Source: Anaerolineae bacterium
GTDB taxonomy: Bacteria > Chloroflexota > Anaerolineae > JAAYZQ01
Length of the DNA: 9,372 bases
Assembly (NCBI GenBank): GCA_016926595.1
Contig: JAFGOG010000069.1
Location: 1 to 9,372, forward strand
Direction: 5' to 3'
Numbering within the stretch: the first letter of the stretch is position 1; each line of letters opens with the position of its first letter. The notes beneath the pieces were generated by a model. It was not told the DNA's origin, did not search any database, and was given only the letters and a program-made list of their open reading frames with translations. This document shows positions 1-6,329 of this stretch, one piece after another. The translations under genes were made by a program, and so were the position numbers.

Positions 1-21
1 ATACTCAGTAGTCCTATTTCT

Positions 22-57
22 AGAGCCAATTATAGCACAGTGCTTGGCTTGTGTCAA
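22..57 (-). promoter_or_regulatory. Consensus sigma70 promoter firing leftward out of the window
   Basis: On the minus strand a TTGACA -35 box (plus-strand 52-57) and a TATAAT -10 box (29-34) are separated by exactly 17 bp (35-51). This is a full match to the housekeeping sigma70/sigmaA consensus. Transcription should begin near position 22 and leave the window to the left, so a divergently transcribed gene probably lies just outside. The spacer contains an inverted repeat, which suggests repressor control. The boxes are seen directly; activity is inferred. Confidence 0.75.
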
Positions 58-64
58 GAGTGCT
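34..64. promoter_or_regulatory. Candidate operator: AGCAC-A-GTGCT palindrome plus a third half-site
   Basis: A perfect inverted repeat AGCAC/GTGCT with a 1-bp centre occupies 34-44, inside the spacer of the leftward promoter and touching its -10 box. A further copy of AGTGCT starts at 59, exactly 20 bp (about two helical turns) after the copy at 39, and lies just upstream of the rightward -35 box. The placement suits a dimeric repressor controlling both divergent promoters. The neighbouring PadR-like protein is the obvious candidate ligand, although the motif is not the ATGT-N8-ACAT type described for some PadR proteins. Confidence 0.45.
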
Positions 65-69
65 GAGAT

Positions 70-98
70 TTGATGTTTTTTCTATTTTGTAATATACT
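70..98 (+). promoter_or_regulatory. sigma70-type promoter of the PadR-fusion regulator gene
   Basis: TTGATG (70-75) and TATACT (93-98) are separated by 17 bp in an AT-rich stretch just before the regulator gene. The predicted transcription start is about 104-106. That coincides with the in-frame GTG at 105, making that codon an unlikely start and favouring ATG 126, which has its own ribosome binding site. This promoter is back-to-back with the leftward promoter, and their -35 boxes are about 12 bp apart. Confidence 0.6.
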
Positions 99-125
99 GG
101 CGCTGTGGAGAAGAAAGGTGGGGCG

Positions 126-1646
126 ATGACAACACCTACTGCGACTAGAATCGACCTGTTGATCCTGGGGCTGCTCTTGGACCGGCCGATGTATGGTTAC
201 GAGCTCTACCAGCAGATCCAGGCCGAGGGGATCGACGCCTGGTTCGACGTCAGCATGGCTGGCGTCTACTATTCCCTGGGCAAACTGCGCAACCAGGGCC
301 TGGTGTCTGAATCGTACCAGCGAGGAGGGCGCAGCGCGCGGAAATCGATCTACCACCTGACCGAGGAGGGCCGCGCCGCCTTTTTCGCCGCTGTGGAGGC
401 CCAGGCCGTCGGCCAGGGGCCGGTCTATCTCGGCTATGACCTGGTCGTCTACCTGCTCAACAAGCTGCCTATGAAACGCGCCATCGGCCTGCTGGAGCAG
501 TACCGGGCATCCCTGGTTGAACAGGCCAAGGCGGTGGAAGCTACCCTGGCGGAAGAACGGGCTGGCGGTGGATCCTCTCTGACCCTGGCCATTCTTGATC
601 ACAGGCGCCGCTATTTCGAGATGGAGCAGGGTTGGCTGGCCGGCGTCATCCGCGATATCCAAGGCCAGGAAGAGGAAGGTCGCCCCTCCTCGGGCGGCCG
701 CCGTGGCCTGATGATCCTCAGCGGTGACCTGCGCGCCAACCATCTGCCCGATCTGCTGCGCCTGATCGCCTCGGGCCATCACAGCGGCACGCTGACGGTC
801 ACCGATGGCCTGCAGATCCGCGCCCTCAGCTTTGAAGAGGGCCAGCCGGTTTGCGCCGCCAGCCGCCGGCGGGATGAACACCCTGCTCCGCCGGCCAATC
901 CGGAAGAGGTGTTGGAAGCAATGTACGACCTGTTCCGCTGGCAGGAGGGCCGGTTCGATCTTGACCAGGAGATGCGCCGCGAGGAGTGGTGCGTGCCCCT
1001 CCGGCTTGGCGCCGAGGACCTGATCCTGCGCGGCTGCCGGTGGGTGGACAACTGGGCCATCATCCAGCGCCTGGTCCCTTCAGCCGATACTATTTACGAG
1101 CTGAGCATGGATGCCGAGCGAAGGGCGGCGTTGGCGCTGACCGACACCGAGGCGCAGATCGCAGCGGCCATCGACGGGGTAAAGGACGTGGCCACCGTGG
1201 CCCGTGAGCTGGGCCTGACCGTCTTTGAGGCCAGCCGGGCCGTCTACTGCCTGGCTGCCGTCGGGGTGGTGCGCACCGCCGACCTGGACAAAATCCGCCT
1301 GCGGCGCGTCTTTCGCGAGATCGCCGAGCTGATGTGCAGCAGCACCATCGTCTGGCGCACCCGGCCCGAGGACTGCACCTGCGAGGAGGAGGTGAACCGG
1401 CTGGCTGCCCACCTGCCGCTCTGTCTGCGCCAGGGGCACATCGAGGACCAGACCGATCCTCAGCTCAGGGTGGAAGACCTGGTGGAGGTGTACCGTCGTT
1501 TCCTGCTGACCCAGTTGGACGTGGTCAGCCGCTATTTCGGCCCGGAAAATGCTCGACAGTCGTTCGAGCGTACGGTGCAGCGGCTGGCTCCCGAGCTCCA
1601 GGAGATAGCCGGGCGTTACGGGCTCGACCGGCTGCTGAAATCTTGA
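126..1646 (+). CDS. PadR-family transcriptional regulator fused to a DUF4388/PATAN-like region
   Basis: 506-aa cytoplasmic protein, presumably a DNA-binding regulator. Residues about 8-85 form a PadR winged helix: a helix with LGLLLDRPMYGYEL, the VYYSLGKL recognition-helix region near 47-54, and a basic wing. Residues about 95-180 are helical, like the PadR C-terminal dimerisation region. From about 195 a second module begins with the LSGDL...LPDLLRLI...SGTLTV pattern of DUF4388/PATAN, including an FxWxxGxFD-like segment near 270-279. A winged-helix-like stretch (about 338-386) follows, then a helical tail with Cys 404, 417, 419 and 433. Ordinary PadR proteins have roughly 100-200 residues, so this is a large fusion. 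ATG 126 is preferred over GTG 105 because AAAGGTGG (115-122) sits at the right distance. The ligand is unknown. Autoregulation and control of the divergent gene or of hypAB are inferred from position. Confidence 0.8.
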   Translation: MTTPTATRIDLLILGLLLDRPMYGYELYQQIQAEGIDAWFDVSMAGVYYSLGKLRNQGLVSESYQRGGRSARKSIYHLTEEGRAAFFAAVEAQAVGQGPVYLGYDLVVYLLNKLPMKRAIGLLEQYRASLVEQAKAVEATLAEERAGGGSSLTLAILDHRRRYFEMEQGWLAGVIRDIQGQEEEGRPSSGGRRGLMILSGDLRANHLPDLLRLIASGHHSGTLTVTDGLQIRALSFEEGQPVCAASRRRDEHPAPPANPEEVLEAMYDLFRWQEGRFDLDQEMRREEWCVPLRLGAEDLILRGCRWVDNWAIIQRLVPSADTIYELSMDAERRAALALTDTEAQIAAAIDGVKDVATVARELGLTVFEASRAVYCLAAVGVVRTADLDKIRLRRVFREIAELMCSSTIVWRTRPEDCTCEEEVNRLAAHLPLCLRQGHIEDQTDPQLRVEDLVEVYRRFLLTQLDVVSRYFGPENARQSFERTVQRLAPELQEIAGRYGLDRLLKS

Positions 1647-1672
1647 CCGCAGGTTCAAGCCTGTCGGGCCTG

Positions 1673-1681
1673 TGCCATAAT
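1673..1681 (+). promoter_or_regulatory. Extended -10 promoter directly before hypA
   Basis: TGC followed by CATAAT (1676-1681) makes an extended -10 element. A weak -35-like TTCAAG lies at 1654-1659. The expected transcription start (1687-1689) coincides with the A of the hypA start codon, and no Shine-Dalgarno sequence is visible in the 42-nt gap after the regulator gene. This points to a leaderless hypA mRNA. Alternatively hypAB could be read through from the regulator promoter. Confidence 0.4.
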
Positions 1682-1688
1682 CGCAGCC

Positions 1689-2033
1689 ATGCACGAGCTA
1701 CCCGTAACCCAGAGCATCCTGGAAATCGCCCTACGCCATGCCAAACGGGCCGGAGCGGGGCGTATCCTGGCCATCAACCTGACCATTGGCGACCTGACCG
1801 GTTTTGTGGACGATTCGATCCAGTTCTATTTCGACTACCTGTCAAAGGAGACGTCGGCTGATGGCGCCCGGCTGGCGATCGAGCGGATTGCAGCGCGGGT
1901 CCGCTGCCAGCAGTGCGGCGCCGAGTACGCGCCGCCCGGCGGCCGGATATGGACTTGCCCGCAGTGCCAGGCGCAGGGCGGCGAGGTGATCGCCGGCACA
2001 GAGTTCTATGTGGCGAGCATAGAGGTCGAGTGA
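1689..2033 (+). CDS. hypA: HypA, nickel metallochaperone for [NiFe]-hydrogenase maturation
   Basis: 114 aa, the usual HypA length. HypA works with the GTPase HypB to deliver Ni(II) to the large subunit of [NiFe] hydrogenases in the cytoplasm. The protein starts with Met-His-Glu, the conserved N-terminal nickel-binding motif whose His2 is the key ligand. It has the structural zinc site formed by two CxxC pairs, Cys73/Cys76 and Cys90/Cys93. The family's IGDLTGFVDDSI-like segment lies near residues 33-44. The start is fixed by the need for His2, even though there is no Shine-Dalgarno sequence. hypB follows 7 nt after the stop codon, so the two are co-transcribed. No hydrogenase structural genes are in the window. 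Confidence 0.95.
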   Translation: MHELPVTQSILEIALRHAKRAGAGRILAINLTIGDLTGFVDDSIQFYFDYLSKETSADGARLAIERIAARVRCQQCGAEYAPPGGRIWTCPQCQAQGGEVIAGTEFYVASIEVE

Positions 2034-2040
2034 GGGCACT

Positions 2041-2694
2041 ATGGAACTGCCGGTATTGGAACAGATCTTGAGCGCCAACGACCAGATAGCGCTCGACAAC
2101 CGGGAGCTGCTGCGAGCCCACGGCGTGGTGGCGCTCAACGTCATGGCCTCGCCCGGCGCAGGCAAGACCAGCCTGATCCTGCGCACCATCGAGGCGCTGC
2201 AGGGCCGGCGCCGGGTGGGGGTCATCGAGGGCGACCTGGCCGGGCGGCTGGACGCCGACAAGGTGGCCGAGGCGGGCGCGCCGGTGGTGCAGATCAACAC
2301 CGGCGGCGGCTGTCACCTCGACGCTCCCCAGGTGCGGGGGGCGCTGGAGCAGTTGCCGCTGAACCGGATCGACCTGCTGCTGATCGAGAATGTGGGCAAC
2401 CTGGTGTGTCCCACTGGATTCGACCTGGGGGAGCAGGTGAAGGTGGTGGTGGCCAGTGTGCCGGAGGGGCACGACAAGCCGGTCAAGTATCCCGGCATCT
2501 TTGTCGTGGCCAACGGGCTGGTGCTGAACAAGCTGGACCTGGCGCCCTACATCGACTTTGACGCTGCGGCGTTCCGCACGGCGGTGCGGGCGATCAATGC
2601 CGGCGCGCCCCTGTTCGAGGTGTCGTGCAAGACAGGGGAGGGGATCGCCGCCTGGGCGGCCTGGCTGGAGGGGTTGTGTCCCTCGGACGTCTAG
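2041..2694 (+). CDS. hypB: HypB, GTPase for nickel insertion into [NiFe] hydrogenase
   Basis: 217 aa, a SIMIBI-class GTPase that drives nickel transfer with HypA. The P-loop SPGAGKTS is at residues 37-44, the EGD of the switch region at 63-65, and the guanine-specificity motif NKLD at 163-166. The conserved G-domain metal site is recognisable as Cys91-His92 with Cys123, where dimerisation and GTP-dependent nickel handling occur. The N-terminal CxxCGC high-affinity nickel motif and any His-rich stretch are absent, so this is the short form found in many bacteria. GAGGG (2032-2036), overlapping the hypA stop, probably acts as ribosome binding site, which implies translational coupling. No terminator is evident downstream. 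Confidence 0.95.
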   Translation: MELPVLEQILSANDQIALDNRELLRAHGVVALNVMASPGAGKTSLILRTIEALQGRRRVGVIEGDLAGRLDADKVAEAGAPVVQINTGGGCHLDAPQVRGALEQLPLNRIDLLLIENVGNLVCPTGFDLGEQVKVVVASVPEGHDKPVKYPGIFVVANGLVLNKLDLAPYIDFDAAAFRTAVRAINAGAPLFEVSCKTGEGIAAWAAWLEGLCPSDV

Positions 2695-2965
2695 GTCACG
2701 GCGGCCATCGCTGCTGCGGTCCCTGCCGCGTCCTACTGGTGGAGGATGGTTGTGACCTGTTTCCCTCCTGCGTGGTTGTCCTTTGCGGCGACCGGGAAAA
2801 AACGCCGGAAATTCGAGACAGGCGCTGGCATTACGGAAAAGGACCGTGTCTCACCGTGATTGCCTCCGGCGGGGCGACTGATAGAGCTCTGCGGCGGATA
2901 CGCTCATGGCATCCTGTCGCAAAGGTTTTATCGTGCTTTTCCATCGGGGGTTCGGATTTTGCCAT
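2695..2965. other. Intergenic stretch upstream of the fdn promoter; no gene recognised
   Basis: Between the hypB stop and the fdn promoter I see no credible coding region. Open frames here lack ribosome binding sites and recognisable motifs. Only short stems are visible: GGCG/CGCC (2787-2790 with 2803-2806) and ACGG/CCGT (2833-2836 with 2844-2847). Neither has a T-tract, so no terminator can be assigned to hypB. The stretch is more AT-balanced than the flanking genes and could hold activator sites, but I found no clear FNR-type TTGAT-N4-ATCAA box. Confidence 0.5.
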
Positions 2966-2994
2966 TTGACCTGCAGGCTGGACCTGAGTATAAT
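2966..2994 (+). promoter_or_regulatory. Strong sigma70 promoter of the formate dehydrogenase operon
   Basis: TTGACC (-35, 2966-2971) and TATAAT (-10, 2989-2994) are separated by 17 bp, so 11 of 12 bases match the consensus. The predicted start of transcription is about 3001, giving an mRNA leader of roughly 150 nt before fdnG. The spacer includes the 8-bp palindrome CCTGCAGG (2970-2977). No competing promoter of comparable quality is seen between hypB and fdnG. Confidence 0.8.
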
Positions 2995-3020
2995 TGGCCT
3001 TCTGCAAGCAATGCAGGTCA
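2967..3020. repeat. 9-bp inverted repeat flanking the fdn transcription start (candidate operator pair)
   Basis: TGACCTGCA (2967-2975), overlapping the -35 box, is repeated as its exact reverse complement TGCAGGTCA at 3012-3020, about 12-20 nt into the transcript. The centres are 45 bp apart. A partial direct repeat of GACCTG also sits at 2981-2986 in the spacer. The arrangement could be two operator sites for one repressor around the start site. At RNA level only the downstream arm is transcribed, so this is not an mRNA hairpin. Confidence 0.45.
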
Positions 3021-3151
3021 CTGGCCGTGCAATAGAAAGGAGGTGCAGTCCCGGGGGTTGCCATGCACCGAAGTTGAAACGGAACAAGGCCTAGTTTCGG
3101 AGTTTGTCATGCAATGAAGCTCAAGCTACACATGGAGGTAAAGACAGCACT
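3001..3151 (+). promoter_or_regulatory. Long, possibly structured 5' leader of fdnG
   Basis: The leader is about 150 nt from the predicted start to the fdnG ATG. Possible stems are CTGCA/TGCAG (3002-3006 with 3012-3016), CTGGCC with GGCCTAG containing one bulged U (3021-3026 with 3088-3094), enclosing GGTGCA/TGCACC (3042-3047 with 3064-3069), and GAAAC/GTTTC (3076-3080 with 3094-3098, an alternative pairing). A near-perfect ribosome binding site AAAGGAGGTG (3037-3046) lies inside, far from fdnG. A 19-codon frame starting at TTG 3058 and ending at 3117 follows it, with rather long spacing. CATGCA-NN-GAAG occurs twice (3062 and 3108). I could not match it by eye to a known riboswitch; the Moco RNA motif is the family to test. 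Confidence 0.4.
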
Positions 3152-6100
3152 ATGGAGCTATCACGAAGAGACTTTTTAAAGGTATCCGGGACCTCGTTGG
3201 GCGGCCTGTTCTTGCCCGCCGGTTTTGCGGCCGGGGCATTGGCCTCAGAAAGCCTGTTCCCACTGCACAAACCGATCGGCGAGGCCGCCACGATCTGTCC
3301 CTACTGCTCCTGCGGGTGCGGTTTGTTGATCGCCACCGGGCCTGATGGGCACATCATCAATTCCGAGGGGGATCCCGACGCCATCAACAACCGCGGCGCC
3401 CTCGATCCCAAGTCGATCTCGGTGCGGACCCTCTCCCAGAGCCCTCGCCGGCTGCGCAAGCCGCTCTACCGGGCGCCGAACAGCGACCAGTTCGAGGAAA
3501 AGGAATGGGACTGGGTGGTCGACCAGGTCGCCCGCCGCATCAAGAAGGCGCGCGACGAGACCTTTGAGCGGACCAACGCCGACGGCGTTTCGGTCAACCG
3601 CACCCAGGCGATCGCCTTCCTGGGAGGCGCTGCCAACAACAGCGAGGAAGGCTACCTTGCGTCAAAGCTAAGCAGGGCGCTGGGCATCGTCAACCTCGAA
3701 CACCAGGCGCGCATATGACACTCGGCCACGGTGGCCGGTCTGGGCCCCACGTTTGGCCGAGGTGTCATGACCAATCACTGGGTGGATCTCAAGAACGCCG
3801 ACGTCATCATGATGAACGGCTCCAACGCCGCCGAGAACCACCCGGCATCGATGACCTGGATAAACAAGGCGCGCGACGAGCGCAAGGCCAAGCTGATCGT
3901 CGTCGACCCTCGTTTCACCCGCAGCGCGGCCAAAGCCGATCTGTACGTCCCCATCCGCAGTGGCACCGATATTGTCTTCTACGGTGGCCTGATCAAGTAC
4001 GCGATCGACAACAACCTGTACCACCACGAGTACGTGGTGCACTATACCAATGCCGCCAACCTGATCAACCCCGAGTTCAAGGGACCCGAAGACGCCGGCA
4101 TGGAAGGCCTCTTCTCGGGTTTTGCTGACGACGACGGCGACGGCTTTGGCGCCTACAACCGCGCTACCTGGGGCTATCAGACCGACGCAGACGGCAAGGC
4201 CGTGCGCGACGAATCGCTCCAGGACTCCAACTGCGTTTTCCAGATCATGAAGCGGCACTATGCCCGCTACGATCTGGATACTGTGGCCTCTATCTGCGGC
4301 AGCGCCAAAGACAAGATCGAGGCGGCCTACAAGCTGTACTGCAGCACCGGCGCTCCCGACAAGACCGGCAACATCATGTACGCCATGGGCCAGACACAGC
4401 ACACCGTCGGCTCGCAGAACGTGCGCATGATGGGCATGGTCCAATTGCTGCTCGGCAATACCGGCCGGCCCGGCGGCGGCGTCAATGCCCTGCGCGGCGA
4501 GAGCAATGTGCAGGGCTCCACCGACCAGGGCCTGCTCGCCCACCTGCTGCCAGGCTACCTGGCGGTGCCCACCGTCAAAGACCCCGATCTAAAGGCCTAC
4601 ATCGACAACAAGCTGGCGCCCGGCGGGGCCTGGAGCGGGGGCTATTGGACCAACGGGCCCAAGTTCATCACCAGCACGCTAAAGGCCTGGTACGGGGACA
4701 ATGCCACAGCCGACAACGACTTTGGCTACGGCTACCTGCCCAAGGTCGACTCGCCAGCCAACCACTACTGGATCGCTCTGTTTGAGGCCATGCTCGCCGG
4801 CAAGCTCACCGGGGCCTGGATCCTGGGCCAGAACCCGGCCGTGGCCGGGCCCAACGCCCGGCTCGAGCGCGAAGCGCTCAAACAGTTGGACTGGCTCGTC
4901 ATCCAGGAGATCTTTCAAACCGAGACTGTCGCCTTTTGGAAAGGGCCGGACGCCAACCCGGCCGAGGTCAAGACCGAGGTATTTGCCCTGCCTGCCGCCG
5001 ACGCCATGGAGAAAGAAGGCAGCGTCGTCACCAGCGGGCGGCTGCTCCAGTGGCGGCCCAAGGTGGCAGAGGCGCCCGGCGAGGCCCTGGCCGACCACGA
5101 CATCATCAACCTGATCGCTCTCAAGCTGAAGGAGCTGTACGCCGCCGAGCCCGGCCCCTTTGCCGATCCGATCCTAAAGCTCGCCTGGGACTATGGCGGC
5201 GGCCCGACCCACCCTGTCGTGGGCGATCTGGTCGATATCGCCAAGGTGGCGCGGGAGATGAACGGCTATGCCGCGGGCGATGTCCTGGATGCCAATGGCA
5301 ACGTCATCCTGAAGAAGGGGGACCTGATCGACAGCTTTGCCAAGCTCCAGACGAACGGCAGCACGGCCTGCGGGCTGTGGATCTATACCGGCTACTTTTA
5401 CCCGATGTCCGACGGCGAGGGCAACGTCATGCCGGCCAGCAAGCGGCGGGGGCAAAAGGACCCCAGCGGCCTGGGCCTCTACCCCTACTATGCCTTCTCC
5501 TGGCCGCTCAACCGGCGCATCGTCTACAACCGCTGCTCGGCAGACGCGAACGGCAGGCCGTGGCCCGACGGCAAGGACCTCATCTGGTGGGATCCGAACG
5601 CTGACTCGGGGACCAAAGACGCCGACGGCAAGCCGATCCTCGGCAAATGGGTCGGCTGGGATGTGCCCGACTTTGTGGCTACCCGGGCGCCGGATGCGCC
5701 GGGGGGCAAGGACGCCTATATCATGCGCCCCGACGGCAAGGGCGGGTTCTTTGCGGCGATGAACGAGGGGCCGCTGCCCACCCACTATGAGCCGGTCGAG
5801 TCGCCCGTCGGCAATCTGCTCTATCCCAAGCATCCCGTCAACCCGGTCGTCAAGATCTGGAAGACCAGGGCCGGCGAGTCGGTCGGGAACAACTATGGCA
5901 CGCCTGACAAGTTCCCCATCGTGGCGACTACCTACCGGGTGTGCGAGCACTGGCAGGCGGGCGGCATGTCCAGGTGGCTGGAGTGGCTGGTGGAAGCTCA
6001 TCCGGACATGTTCGTCGAGATGAGCGAGGAGCTGGCGGCCGACAGGGGGATCAAGGGCGGCGAAAAAGTCAAGATCCGCTCGGCGCGAGGCGAGATCCAG

Positions 6101-6319
6101 GCGGTGGCGATCGTCACCAAGCGGTTCAAGCCCTTCCTGGTGAACGGCCAGACGGTGCACCAAGTGGGCATGCCGTGGCACTTTGGCTGGGGTGGGGGTG
6201 GCCCACTGGAGGCGTTGGCCAAGGGCGACACGGTCAACGACCTGACGCCGCACATCGGCGACGGAAACACGACCATCCCAGAATACAAGGCGTTCCTCGT
6301 GGACGTCGAGAAGGCGTAG
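3152..6319 (+). CDS. fdnG: Selenocysteine-containing formate dehydrogenase catalytic subunit (FdnG/FdoG type)
   Basis: Oxidises formate to CO2 at a Mo/W-bis-MGD centre, probably in the periplasm. It is one 1055-aa protein read through an in-frame UGA (3716-3718) as Sec189; the flanking ARI-Sec-H...GPTFGRG...MTNHW matches E. coli FdnG (about 1015 aa). A Tat signal SRRDFLK (residues 4-10) precedes a hydrophobic stretch, with possible cleavage after ALA at 31. The N-terminal [4Fe-4S] motif has Cys49, Cys52 and Cys56, but the usual fourth Cys is Asp85 (LDPK), followed by conserved Lys87; an extra Cys54 is present. Molybdopterin oxidoreductase domains follow, and a C-terminal MGD-binding domain ends in PEYKAFLVDVEKA. 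ATG 3152 is chosen for the Tat motif; GGAGG (3134-3138) is about 13 nt upstream. fdnH begins 10 nt after the stop. Confidence 0.95.
3716..3767 (+). promoter_or_regulatory. Bacterial SECIS element with the UGA selenocysteine codon
   Basis: The UGA (3716-3718) opens a long hairpin. Lower stem TGACAC-TCGGCCA (3716-3728) pairs with TGGCCGA-(G)-GTGTCA (3754-3767, G3761 bulged), 13 bp in all. An upper stem GTGG/CCAC (3731-3734 with 3747-3750) plus CC/GG carries the apical GGUCU at 3737-3741. GGUCU lies 19-23 nt after the UGA, the same distance as in the E. coli fdhF SECIS as I recall it. This is the SelB-binding signal that directs Sec-tRNA to the codon. SelB and SelC are not in the window. Confidence 0.9.
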
Positions 6320-6329
6320 GGGGTGCATC

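Noticed and set aside
105..125. GTG start of the PadR-fusion gene at 105
   Set aside because: It coincides with the predicted transcription start and has no ribosome binding site, unlike ATG 126.
1647..1664. CAGG-ttcaag-CCTG mini-hairpin after the PadR-fusion gene as a terminator
   Set aside because: The stem is only 4-5 bp and no T-tract follows; at most it is a remnant of the repeat seen at 9288-9324.
2625..3117. Small open frames in the hypB-fdnG gap (plus and minus)
   Set aside because: They lack ribosome binding sites and motifs, and they overlap the hypB end, the fdn promoter or the leader. Only the 19-codon frame at 3058-3117 is kept, as a speculative note.
3104..3718. A stand-alone 204-residue truncated formate dehydrogenase or pseudogene ending at TGA
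   Set aside because: The TGA is in frame with the downstream part, sits at the family's Sec position and is followed by a SECIS hairpin; the region upstream of ATG 3152 has no Tat motif and is leader.
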